Assembly (NCBI GenBank): GCA_001600635.1
Contig: BCKL01000002.1
Coordinates: 1,429,425-1,493,424 of the forward strand
Source: Leucosporidium creatinivorum
Taxonomy: Eukaryota; Basidiomycota; Microbotryomycetes; Leucosporidiales; Leucosporidiaceae
DNA: 64,000 bases
Reading direction: 5' to 3'
Part shown: piece by piece, positions 12,101 to 22,870 of the stretch
Position numbering within the stretch: the stretch's first letter is position 1
Layout of the letters: every line of letters starts with the position of its first letter
Notes under the pieces: generated by a model
What the model was told of the DNA's origin: nothing
Seen by the model: the letters and a program-made list of their open reading frames with translations, nothing else
Databases searched by the model: none
Made by a program: the position numbers and the translations under genes

Positions 12101-14172
12101 GTCGGGGTAGGTCAGTGAGCGAGCTCCGAAGCGACGAAGCTCATCGACTCACTTGTGCGCCAAGATGTTGGCTTGTTGATGGACGAGGGGGACCGAGTTC
12201 GTGAGGAAGAACTGGAGCCGAGGGCGTTGAGGCTTGGGCTGCTCAACTTCGGGGGGCTGAGCCGATTGAAGCTGAGCGACACGCTGAGGCTCGAGGACGG
12301 TGTGAACGTAATCCATCAGGAGGACCTGTGCATGAAAACAAGATGGAAATGTATATAAGGCGGATCAAGGACGACGAGGAAGGGGGATAAGCGATGTCAG
12401 CGCCGAACTTGCGAAAGCGAAGGGAGCCGAACAGAAGCCTCGACACTCACCCCAACCAGCGTCTTGCCACTACCCGTAGGCATGCACGTAATCACATTGC
12501 CCTCCTTGGCCCTCTCGAGCAACGCCGTCTGATAGCTCGTCGGCACCAACTTCTCGGCGTGAGCGCGAGACGCAGGGAGGAGGGAGAGGTCTTCGGTCGT
12601 GGGAGGGAGACGAGCCTTGGTGGTGGTGGAGGTGGGGTCGCCGGTGGAAGGTAGGTGACTCTGGTCCTTGCCCGGCAACGCCCTCCCGCCTTTCCCAACT
12701 CCCGAAGCCTTCCTCTTGGCCTTCCTCTCCTCGAACGTCCCAGGCGCAGGAGGAGCGGGCGTCCAATCGTCTCCCGCCTTCAAGAACCTCCTCCTCTCTC
12801 CCCACCCAGCTCCATCATCCGAGCTATCGCGGTCCGAATCCTCGAGGTAGTCGAACAGCTCGGCGCCTGCTCCCTTGCGGCGAATGGGCTGTGGCTTGCG
12901 AGGCTTGCGAGTACGACCACGGGTGAGGTAGGTGGCAGAGCGGTACTGGGAGGGCTTGAGAGGGCGAGAAGCGGAAGCGGAAGATGCGGGGAGAGCGGGA
13001 AGGGGAAGAGCTTGGGAGGGGAGCGAGTTGGACGATGATGCTTGCGCTTGAGTAGGTTGAGCAGCGACGAAGGTGAAGATGTTGGAGCGGGAAGCGGTAG
13101 GTGAGGCGGAGGGGGATGTAGCGAAAGCCTGAAGAGGCTGGAAGAGGTCGACCATCTCCTCGGGCGCCTTCTCCTTGCCCTTGACCGGCGTGACGACCAT
13201 CACGTCGTCGTCCTCGTCCTCTGCATCTGCGTCGTGACCATCATCCGTCTCCATCCTGACCGTACTATCCTCGCGGCGATGCATCGCTTCCTGGTTCACA
13301 TCGGTCGGCTCGGCGTTGGCGCTGGTGTGGGCATCGGAGGCGGTTCGAGTAGTGGTGGGGGTGAAGGCGAGGGCGGTGAGGTTGAACGGCTGGGGAGGAG
13401 TAGGAGGAGGTCGAGGGGCGGGCCAGAGGAAGGGTTTAGGAGCAGGGAACGAGGTCGAGGCTACGGTGCCGGCGAGGAGGGGTTGGGTACTAGTCGAGGT
13501 GGAGCCAACAGTCGACGCAGGCTGCATCGAGGTGGAAGGAGTATTGGTGGTAGTCAAGTGGCCTTCGACATGTTGCTGCACACCTCCATCACCCTCCTCG
13601 TCCATTGCCTCTCCTCGCAGCTCCCTCCTCAACCTCTCGGCGCTCTTCCTGTTCTCGTCGATCCTCCAACTCCTCTCCTCCGCATCCCTCACCTGCTTCG
13701 GCCTGCTATCCAGCACCTGCTGAATGCTCATCTCCAGCGCCAAACTTCGCCCTCCTCTTCCTCCTCCGACTCCTGACCCCGCTCCCTCGGCGCTCGCACC
13801 CCCCGACGACGCAGAGCTGCCGAGCCAGTTCAAGCCGCTGGCGCTGCCCTCGACGCTGGCCTGAGCAGCAGAAGGAGCGAGGAGGGGAGCCTTCTTGGCC
13901 GTCTTGCGCACCGAGTGCTTAGTGATGGGCGGAGTGCGGCCAGAGCTCGTTGTGAGAGGTCGGAGGCGAACGTTGCGGCCTGTCGTGGGTGAGAGGGAGG
14001 GAGTCCCACGAGGTGGTGGTGCCGAGTGAGGTACAGAAGCGGCTGCTGCTGCCGAACCAGCGGCGAAGGTGTAAGGCTGAGCGGGAGGGAGTGGAGCGGG
14101 CGCTGGGGTCGGAGTGAGCGGTGAAGAGACGGGGAGACAGTGTCGTGTGCTCGTTGACTTGCGACGACCCAT
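6143..14172 (-). CDS. Dicer-like ribonuclease III
   Basis: Cuts double-stranded RNA into small RNAs for RNA silencing. From the start: a Ser/Pro/Ala-rich, probably disordered region of about 500 residues (14172-12600). Then a DExD/H helicase with Walker A MPTGSGKT (near 12475), the DEAH box in LMVFDEAHHAKTN (near 11850), motif V in LLVATSVVEEGLD (near 10370) and motif VI YVQSRGRARA (near 10155). A dimerisation-type region follows (about 9650-10000), then PAZ (about 8400-8900). RNase IIIa has ERLELLGDAF and IADVVEALLGA. RNase IIIb has QRLEWLGDSL and VADIVESLFGA; both acidic pairs are present. A short dsRBD-like segment (NPKTAKRLVSAEAMAW) and an acidic tail end the protein at TGA (complement of 6143-6145). 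Some 20 or more short introns interrupt it. All key motifs look intact, so it should be active. Confidence 0.93.
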
Positions 14173-14693
14173 GTTGGGCTCTGGTGTCGAGCTGTCGAGC
14201 TACAAAAGGCGACTCGAAGAGTCGAGACGAGGTTGTGGGAGGAGAAGAAGGGAGGGTCAGCGAGTTCGAGTCGGCTTTGGAGGGCAAGAGGTCTCACGAA
14301 GGCAGTGTGAAAGTGTGGTGGAGGGACCGTGCAGTACTTCTTAGTGCTGTAGAAAGCTCCAGAGCTGCGGCTAGAGCTCGAGATGAAGCTCATCGGCAGG
14401 CTGAGGCATGCCTTGCCCCGGCGAAGCTGTCTGTTCGTCGCAGCCGAGCGAGTTTGATGAGGGAGCAGAAGCGCTGGATGTAGTGAGTAGGATATAAAGC
14501 GCACTGGTAGAGCTATCGTGAACTATACGGCCACTACAGGACCTCCAGCACCCTCCGTAGCATCGCCGAGCTAGCTCGCCATCTCTCCTACCGGTCTCTC
14601 TCCTCGGCCCTCCTCCTTTAGCCTACCCTATCAGCTTTACAACATGGCACAAATCACCTCCGAGTAACCTCATCGCACCTCCACCGCTCCAGC
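14173..14693. promoter_or_regulatory. Upstream region of the Dicer gene
   Basis: These 521 bases separate the Dicer start codon from the stop of IES6, which is read the same way, so they hold the Dicer promoter and the IES6 3' end. No gene, repeat or clear core element was recognised; a TATATCC-like stretch near 14491 is read on the Dicer strand about 320 bases upstream of the ATG. Confidence 0.4.
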
Positions 14694-15702
14694 TCAGCGC
14701 AAGACGACTCCCTGTCCCCTCACGGCCAGGTAGGTCTGAATCACCGCCGGCTGGAACGTCTTGAGCACCTCGTACACCTCGGCGTTGTGGTAGCGGAGGG
14801 TCGACTTGGGGTCGGTGTAGGGTGCCTTTGGTAGGCGAGAAGCGAGGATGGCAGGGTCGGTGGGAGGTGGGTGAGAAGGGAGGGGCCGGGGAGCGGCGAG
14901 GGCGGGATGAGGAGAGAGAGCCGGTCAGGCGTAGGCGGGAAAGTGATAGGGAGTAGAGGGATGGATTTAAGGTGAGGCAGCGGAGTGAAGGGGAGAAGCA
15001 GCGGGAAGTCAGCTCGGGTTCGGCGAAAGCGAGCAGAATCGCCGAATACTCACCTCGAGGCCAGTGACATCGCACCACTTCTTCTGCGGTACAACACTCG
15101 GAGGAGCTTCGACCGTAGCATCTGTTCGAGTGCATCTGATCAGTCTCGGAACTTCAGCCCGACAAGGTGAGGAGCGATCTCACAGCTCACTCCCTCCTTC
15201 CACTCGACAGTCCTGCCTTCCTGCTCCGCCTTGATCCTCTCCTCCCTCTTGGCCGCCTCGACTCGGTCCACCCTCTCCCGCTCGAGCGCGAGGATCTGCT
15301 TCAAGCTCTTGTTGCGCTTGCCTCCGGCTGCCTTGACGCTGTAATAAGGGTTCTTGAACGGCTTGGGCACGTCGGCGTAGGACAGACGCTCGGCTGTTGA
15401 CTGTTGTGAGTTACAAGTCACCGAGGTCAGCGAGCGTAGGGGACACCGAGGCGGCAGAGCCAGACGAACGCTGGGCTGAGGTGTGCCGTGGTAGGAGTAG
15501 GAGGACTTGGATGGTGGCCTGTAGAGCAGCAGGAGAGTCAGCTCTACCGCTGGTGAGCTACAGAAGCGAGAGAGAGAAGAGCCTACATCTGCGCAGCGAA
15601 CGGGCCGGAAGAAAGAGAGGTGGGGATCGCGTCGAGCTGGCTTTCACCTCGACGACAACTCTCGCTGCTTCTCGGATCGACTACAATCTCGACATCTTGC
15701 AT
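14694..15702 (-). CDS. IES6: INO80 chromatin-remodelling complex subunit Ies6 (INO80C)
   Basis: A nuclear subunit of the INO80 nucleosome remodeller. The C-terminal YL1_C domain is clear: VEAPPSVVPQKKWCDVTGLE, then YTDPKSTLRYHNAEVYEVLK and IQTYLAVRGQGVVLR, with TGA at the complement of 14694-14696. These blocks align with yeast Ies6. Upstream exons contain ADVPKPFKNPYYSVKAAGGK and a basic helix rich in Glu/Lys/Arg. The N-terminus is uncertain. An upstream ATG at 15700-15702 (MQDVEIVVDP) is in frame. A GTAGGC donor, however, splits another ATG as AT|G across an intron (near 15591/15535), giving the alternative start MPPSKSSYSYHG. Part of this gene is copied at 25827-26255. The F-box-like gene starts divergently 268 bases away. 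Confidence 0.85.
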
Positions 15703-15969
15703 CGGACTGCAAGGCTCCTGGGCTGCTCTTACAAGACCTACAGCATCGCCTACGGCTGGCGGCTGAGGACGCCGCTTTCTCGTCTCGCTCCCGCTCCCGC
15801 TCTTCACGCGTCCTGAAGGTGAGTACTGGCTCCAAGTACAGTGAAAGGCTTCGCTCTACGATCTCGTCGCTCTTCTGCTCTCGTCGGGAACGGTACGAGA
15901 GCACAACGACCCGTTCTTCGCTTAGAGCGTTGGCTGATGGCTGTTTTGTCTCGCTGCAGAGCTCGTGAG

Positions 15970-17227
15970 ATGACCACCACTCGCTCAACGTCTCGAGAGA
16001 CCATTGATTCCATCCATCTCGCCTCCAACCCCTCACCTTCCTCTCCTTCGCCATCTCCGACCCGCGCCTCCCTCGCCTCCCTTCCCGCCGAGCTCAAGCT
16101 CGCCATCGTCGACTACGTGCTTATCGACAGCAACGATGTGAGGGGAAGAGATGCTCGATGCCTTTCCGACAAGATGGCTCTGTGGACGATCAGTCGCGAG
16201 TTCCGTTGCTTGACGACTGCTCGGCGATGGGAGGTGAGCCGTCGCTCGCAAGCAGCCGCTGAGGTGGACGTGGCTGACTCGCGACCTCAAACAGTCTCTT
16301 ACGCTCCTAGATCAGCCACCGTGGCAGCTCGAGCGGCTTGTCGCCGACGTTCTGCCCAAGTACGCCTCCTTCATCAAGCGGGTCTCGGTCGCATTCGTGC
16401 TCCGAGGTGTCGAGGAGCGCACACTTCCCATGGAACCTCCCCCACTACACAAGCGGCGACGAGGGCTTTATCTGGACATCATACGCATGCTACCTGCGAT
16501 CAACAACTTCCACCTCGGCGGGCTGCCAGACTGCGAACGTTCCCCCTTCCTCCGCGTCGTCTCTACGCTCCCACTGCGCCTCGAAACCCTCCGCCTCGGC
16601 AATGGTGACTACCTTGGATCAGAGTGGAACCTCATTGGATTGATTCTCGAGTTGCAGATTCAAGTTCGGAAGCTCACGCTGAACATATGGTCGTGGCGCG
16701 GGAGGGAGTTGACCCGAGCTCCAGCCATCCGACTCACCAACGCCCTTCACCGCCTCACCAACCTCCAACATCTCTCCTACCGCGATCCTCTTCTCGACGT
16801 CGGAGCCACCCACCGGCTTCGCCAACTCGAGCTGGACGTCGCCGACGCTGCCCTCGCCTACGACATCATTTCAAACGTCAAGGAGACTCTGGTCGACTGT
16901 AGGCTGACGGGTCCCAGCGGCACCTACCAAGCCGTCACCACGCCTTTCCTCCTCCTTCCATCCCTCTGCACGCTCAGCCTCTCTCAGCACCTCTTCGCCC
17001 TTCTTCCGCAACTCGACGCTCCCCGCCTGTGGCAGCTGCATCATTACGCAGTTGGACAAGATCACTCCTACATTGTGCCAGTGCTGGAACTGCGTAGTCA
17101 GCCCTCGTTGCAGCTGATGATGATTGGGTGTATTGCGGCAGGGCAGGCCAGCACACAGCCTCTAAAGCAGTGGTGCTCAAAGCAGGGCGTGAAGCTTGAG
17201 TGGGACGTATGGAGGTTGGAGATGTAA
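15970..17227 (+). CDS. F-box-like / leucine-rich hypothetical protein
   Basis: Begins MTTTRSTSRETIDSIHLASN, a Ser/Pro-rich lead. An F-box-like segment follows (SLASLPAELKLAIVDYVLID, then ALWTISREFRCLTTARRWE). After one intron (about 16231-16293) comes about 320 residues with irregular Leu-rich spacing, such as LRLGNGDYL, NLQHLSYRDPL and LRQLELDVADAAL. This is the build of fungal F-box/LRR-like proteins, often substrate receptors of SCF ubiquitin ligases; the target is unknown and the F-box is weak. A likely 5'UTR intron (about 15819-15959, GTGAGT to CTGCAG) ends ten bases before the ATG. TAA is at 17225-17227. The gene model is good; the function is tentative. Confidence 0.7.
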
Positions 17228-17815
17228 CGAGACTCTGCTCGGCAGGCGCTATGGGCAAGCGCGAGGAGCGCCTTGAAAAATGCGAGGAGCGAGCGCCGAA
17301 CCTCGGCTCATATCAACTCCCAGCGACAAAAGGGACCGATCTGCGATCCGTCTATCAGAGGATGATGGGAGATGAGCGTACAGCGGGCTATCCTGGCGGG
17401 GTGGCGGGGATCGGGGTGACAGCGATGGCCCTCGCGAGGTGCTGAGCGTTCACGCCACGGTTGACTGAGGCTCTCTCAGCCGGGATCAGCTCCTCGTGAA
17501 GGCTTGTCAACATACACAAAGGCCGATGGAAGCCCCTGCAGCTTTCACCTCGCCAGCGTGGCCACCTGAAACCCTTCGCGCGACAGACCATCGCCGAGCA
17601 CCGGCGCCGAGGGGGAGGGAGGAACGGCTTCAAGCTGCCAGACACTACAGTAGCGCATAGCAGCTTTCTTGGTCTGTACTACAGCGGGTGGGTCGAACGT
17701 CATCCACCCTCGAAGGTCGATCAAGCCGAGCCAAAGATCGTCTCGGCTCCAGAAAGCGAGCTCGTAACATTGTGCGGATTCCCTCCTCCTCGTTAATCTA
17801 CTCTACTCGCTCGCT
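17228..17815. other. Intergenic region, no gene seen
   Basis: 588 bases between two genes on the same strand. It should hold the end of the F-box-like transcript and the promoter of the TupA-like gene. Open frames here are short and have no family look. No repeat or RNA gene recognised. Confidence 0.4.
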
Positions 17816-19277
17816 ATGAAGGCTATCGCTGTGGCCACCTTCTCCATCCTCAGCAAGGCTGCTGCACGCCCCTTCGTGGAGCTCGAGCTCGACCCCCACC
17901 AGCTCGCAAGTCGAGGGCTGCTCACAACACGCGCCATTACTTGCACCAACTCGACCGTCGTCGCTGCTGCTACCTACACTGGTTCCAACACTACGAGCTC
18001 CGATGTGCGCCTGAGGATCTCGAACGGCGGTGGTGAGCTACAGTTGAGCCCGCTCGCCCCACTTTCCGCTCGACGCTAAACGCTTGGCCCTGCAGCTGGA
18101 CAGTCGGGTCTCGTCGGCGCTCTGGCAAGAGCTTATATCGACTATGCTCTCGCTACTAACATCACCGACGAGCCGTTTGCTGTAGGTGACCCTTCCCGTC
18201 CTCGCCGAGCGATCGCCGTGAAGCTCATCTCGCTCTACAGGTCGATTGGATTACTGGGGACACAACAGACTCGATCAAGTATATCACTAGTGGGGACGCC
18301 GACATTGCTATCACCTACAACGCTCAAGCCGAGTACCGGGCGCTTAACTTGAGCTCGGCGACTCGGCGCGAGTACGGCTTTCGCGATCATTTCTACCTCT
18401 TGGGACCTGCGTGGGTGTCGATCTGTACCATGATAACTGTTCCCTACTGTTACTGACCCGCCACATCGCCTACACAGCAACAACACGGCCAACCTCACCT
18501 CGAACGACACCGTCCTCGACATCTTCAACAAGATCGTGACCACTGGCGACTCGGGAAATGGGGTGAGTGTCTACGCAATCCTTTGCGGTCTTTACGACCT
18601 CGCCGACACTTCGAACTTACGCTGACCCTCTTCGGTCGACTCGCTTCCTTCTCTCGCAGACTCGCTTCCTCTCCCGCTACGACAAGTCGGCGACGAACAT
18701 CAAGGTGAGCATGTTTGAACCGTCATCTAAGCAGTGCCGAGTCAGCTCGCGGTGTGCGCAGAGCAGAAGAGCGATTTTTCCTCTCGGTCGCCGAAGGATT
18801 GACGCTCTCTACCTCGCCCTCGCCCTTCTTAACCCCAAGCAGGAATCGCTACTCTTCGCAACCATCGGACAGATCCCTTGGGCGCTGGCGACGTCCAAGT
18901 GGTACCATATGTACCCTCAATTCCCTCTACAAGCCCTCCGCGCTGCCTCGCTGCTCGGCGAGTACACCCTCTCAGACCGCGGCACCTTCCTCACCCTCGA
19001 ATCGCAAGACTCGAACCTCACCGATGCTCTCGTCCTCTACAAGCGAGGAGAGGACACCGACCCCAAGGATCTGCTCCTCAATCCCGCCTCATTCCTTCTC
19101 GGCGCCCGAGTCTGCGACGACAACTTGCCGATTGTCGAGGGTTTCATGGATTGGATGATGCTCGCCAATGGAGGGCAGGCAGTGGTGAGCAATTATGTGC
19201 AGCCAGGGAGCGCCGAAGTGCTCTACACGAGGGCTCCCAACTGCACTGCCACGCCCGCCGCTTGCGCCGGATGGTGA
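17816..19277 (+). CDS. Secreted TupA-like (tungstate-binding-type) solute-binding protein
   Basis: Resembles the substrate-binding protein of bacterial tungstate ABC uptake (PBP-like superfamily). Visible family blocks are DITSGDADIAITYNAQAE-like sequence near 18280-18330, TRFLSRYDKSATNIKESLL (the phosphate-loop-like SRxDxSxT segment), LLGEYTLSDRGTFLTLE (TLTDRGT in bacteria) and the late VEGFMDWMMLANGGQAVV. At least nine N-glycosylation sequons (NST, NTT, NIT, NLS, NNT, NLT, NDT, NLT, NCT) and a weakly hydrophobic start (MKAIAVATFSILSKAAARP) argue for secretion. Six exons fit, with TGA at 19275-19277. No ABC permease or ATPase partner lies nearby, so transport through an ABC system is not shown. 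The ligand is unknown. The last exon could splice onward past 19272, but the present end is plausible. Confidence 0.75.
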
Positions 19278-19570
19278 GGGGGTGCTCGAGGGAGGGAGGA
19301 CAGGTACGTCTATGTAATGCAGCTCAAACGGGGCTATAATGCTCCTTGCGACCTGCTTCGGCGCACAGCAGCCAACTGACATCTCGTAGCTCGCTTCCTG
19401 GCCATCGCCGAGCTTCTCTTGCTCTCTCGCTGCGGCGAATGGTGAGCCGCAAGACCACGACAGGAGAGATCACAGATAAGAGCACTTCTTTTGCAAATAT
19501 TGAACTACCGAGAACCCGTCTAATCATCAGCAAAAGTCAACCGCCGCCCTCCCTTCAGTCTCAGATATAT

Positions 19571-22500
19571 CTAGACCTCGGCGGCGAGAACCGCAACGCG
19601 AGGGCCGTCCTCTTTCTCCTTCTCCTCCTGCTCCAACGAGGTACTATGTCCTGATCCAAGAGCATCCGAACGCGCTGCGAGTACCTCGTGGGCGTAGACG
19701 GCCTCCTCGATGAGACTGGCGCTGTGGGGAAAGAGCCGAGAGAGGACGGTGTGCACTAACGCCCCTGAAACCATCGAGTAGACGACACTGCAGGCGTAGA
19801 GGTACTGCCAGTCCCCAATCTCGAAGCTGGTGTCGAGAGCGTGTCCCATGCTGGTCGAAAACATTGGTCAGCGCTGTCTCTCGTCGGCGCCGAGCATCGT
19901 CGTCAGGCTCACCCAGGAATAAGAGGACCGATAGCGATAGCCAAGGCGCAGACACTGCGCCAATTGACTCCGTATGCATCTGGAAATACGATCCGAAGTA
20001 AGTTACCGGCTAGGAGATTCTTGAAGTGCCCCGAAAGCTGCTCACAATGGTAGATGCCGTGAGGATCATAGAGCGCGGGAACATCAATCTTGCGGCCCTT
20101 GACGAAAAAGTAGTCGGCAGCCATGACCGAAGCCATGGGAGCGAGCACGCATCCGTAAGAGCCGGCGACTGTGAGTTGAGGCGCAAACGGTCAGCGCTTT
20201 ATGCTCGGCGCAATCGCAGCCGAAATAAAGGTAGACGTACATGAGACGATGGAGCTGGCGCTGGACATGACCTTCCAGGGAGCAAAGGCAAAGACGCCGA
20301 CGGTGACGGCGATCATCTGGCCGCGGAAGATGGAGACGTAGCGAGGCAGCAAAGCGGCAGAGTCGTTGGCCGCCGAGATGGAGTTGGCGGCTGAGGGCGT
20401 CAGGATCAGCTTATGTGCATACTTCGAGTTGGCGGGAAGCTTACTGATGTTGAGACCGATGTCTGTTGGAAGCATGACGGAGGCAAGAGAGGGCGAAGCT
20501 TGTCAGCCGCGAAGCCGAGCTCCGAGCTTCGAAGCAGACGACCCTGGGGACTCACAGCCCAAGATCCACGCGAGAGAGCACACGAAGGCGAAGAAGCGAC
20601 CAGTCGAGCTTCCAGTGTCGAGCCACTTCTGAGTGACTGCAAGGATAGGTCAGCCCTCAGCGCTTGCCGCCCACATGAAACGTACTCTGGAATGGCGTGT
20701 AGAGGATCTCACCGTACACCGCTTGCAGACAGCAGGTTGCAATGGCTCCGAACATTGCGGTGATGGCCCACATCGAGGGCACGAAGAGGATTTGAGCAAC
20801 AGCAGACTTGGGCTCCTTCAGATATCGAGAGACTGCCGAAACGGCGAGTGAGGGCCGTTCTGAGACCTCGGTGAGGAGTGCTCGTACTCACAATCTCCAA
20901 CATTGCAGGCGAGGGTGACCCACTGTCCTGTCTGTGAGGAGACCGCAGTCATGAAAGCGAGGAAACCTGCTTTTCCGTGCAGCGTCGACTTGGCGGCGAG
21001 GGAAGGACCAGCTTGATCACCGGCCTTATGGATAGCCCAAGCCCTGTAGATAAGGAGCAGGTCAGCCGACGTCTCGGTCTTCGAAGGGGAGCGAGAGGCG
21101 CACATGGTGCCGACGGCGACGATTGGCAGAAGAATTCCTTTGGCGAGGAAGATGGGCTGGAGGCGGCGAGGGTGCACGAGGCAGAAGGGGACTGTGGAGT
21201 TCATCAGCAATATTATCCGAGACGTGACAAAGAGGGCGACTCACACTGTAGCAGCCAGAAGATGAAGAAGGACAGAAACTCTTGCGAGGTGACTCCGGCC
21301 GAAGCGGGCAGGTGCTGTACGGCAGCAGGTACATAGACTCTTGGTCAGAAGAGCAGATCAAGGAATAGATAAAGAAAGACTCACGTTTGGGAAGTCGGCG
21401 TAGGAGGGAGCCATCGCAAGGACTGGGAGTAGGGAGCGGCGAGTCAGGCTCGGCGATCCGTCGGCGAGAGGCTGTGGACTCACTGAGCTGGGTGACACCA
21501 AGTCCTCCGCTGTAGGTTTGAATTGAGAACCTGTACACGATGTAGTAGCATCAGTGACTGGATCGGCGTGGAAGTGACGAAGGCAAGGAAGAGAGCGAGC
21601 GGGAGACGAGCGATGAAAGAAGAAAGGGGAGGGAAGGGAGAGGGCGCGGCCTGCTGGAAGAAGGAGGCAGGCAGAGACGCACCAGAACCAAGCAATTACC
21701 ATACGAGAGACCACGCAGAACTTGCTAAACTGGTAGCCGTCTGAGAGAAAGAGAAGCAAGGGTCAGCGCCGAGCGGCTCTCTCGAGTGTGAGCGAGATGG
21801 CCTACAGGTAGCGCGGCAGGTGACGGCGAAGGGAGTGTGGAGCATGGCGCCGACGAGACCGTTGGCGCTGACCACAATGCAGAGCGCCGTTCCACCGAAG
21901 AAGATGGCGAGCAATCCCTCCCACCTTTGGAAAGCGAGAGACAGTCGAGGTCAGCCTCGAGGAGAAGCGAGGACCAGGAGCAGAAATCGAGCCGTACCAG
22001 GTCAGACCGAGGGAGAAAAGAGAAGCAATCGCGCTCCAGGTCGATCCTTGCACGAGGTCTGTCAGAGAGAGGAGAGAAGGAGTGAGCAGGACAGCGCCGA
22101 GGTCTCTGACGGCAGCGAGAAGGAAGGCGGCGGAGAGAGACGGCGCCGGGTGTTGTGTGTATACGCGGAAGTTTGAGCTACATACCGGACATCCAGTAGC
22201 TGTGTGCGTAAGAGGTCAGCCTCGCAATCCGATTCGCTTCAAGTTCGGCGCTCGCGCTTACAGGATAAAGGTCGAGGTCGTCCAGCTCCATTCGGAGGGC
22301 GGGACGGGCTCCACTGTGAGAATAAATATATCAGTAACTCTCTACAGCGACGAGACAGCTTATCGCTCACTGTCGTGGTTCGTCCAAGTCCCCTTCGGCG
22401 CAAAGTTGGAGTCGGGCTGAGGAAGTTGCCACGCCTGGATGGTTGTTGCTCGAGCACGGAGCTGGGCCTTCGTAGGGATCGAGTTTCGGATTGTTGACAT
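19571..22500 (-). CDS. NCS1-family permease, Fur/Dal type
   Basis: A plasma-membrane symporter of the nucleobase-cation-symport-1 family; Fur-type members take up uracil, uridine, allantoin, thiamine or nicotinamide riboside, and which one is not decidable here. The start is MSTIRNSIPTKAQLRARATT, then YWMSDLVQGSTWSAIASLFS, GGTALCIVVSANGLVGAM and YGYQFSKFCVVSRMVIAWFW. Later come NIGLNISKLPANSKYAH and the hallmark VMAADYFFVKGRKIDVPALY, followed by DPHGIYHCEQLSG and a last pair of spans. About twelve hydrophobic segments are spread over a dozen or more exons, some very short. The acidic tail EQEEKEKEDGPRVAVLAAEV ends at TAG (complement of 19571-19573). It is divergent from the alpha/beta hydrolase gene, 370 bases apart. 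Confidence 0.88.
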
Positions 22501-22870
22501 GCTGTAGTGGTGCTAGCTGTGTCGGCGATTGAGGTGATATGAAGAAGACAAGGAGCAAGACCGAGTCGATAGGTCGATAGAGCCGGGCGATGGGGGCGAG
22601 GTCGTGGGGCTCAGCTCACGGCAGTCAGGCTACTTGGCAGCGATTGATAGAGCTTCCCCTTGGCAAGCTGTACTGTACTTAGCTCATTTGGCGATTGCAT
22701 CCTGCGCAACCTCGAGCCGAAAGTCAGGCCGAGGCTCGGCGACCAGCTCCCGACGAGCCTGTTAGCCCGTTCTCCTACAAGCGCTCGGTTATCACTCATT
22801 CGAGTCACCACCGTTCAGCCTCATCGCTTGCCTCCCCCCCCCCTTCACTTCAACCTCAACGACCAACACG
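22501..22870. promoter_or_regulatory. Divergent intergenic region, NCS1 permease / hydrolase
   Basis: 370 bases between two outward-facing start codons. Near 22832-22841 there is a run of ten C residues inside a pyrimidine-rich leader of the hydrolase gene. Nothing else was recognised. Confidence 0.4.

Noticed and set aside
12340-12362. TATATAA-like stretch near 12350 as a promoter
   Set aside because: It lies inside a Dicer intron, between a clear donor and acceptor, with no gene starting nearby.
6143-14172. Splitting the Dicer region into separate helicase and RNase III genes
   Set aside because: Domains follow in the standard Dicer order on one strand, with only intron-sized gaps and no stop or start between them.
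22832-22841. Poly-C run taken as an origin or telomere-like element
   Set aside because: It is a simple homopolymer in a pyrimidine-rich gene leader, with no repeat unit.
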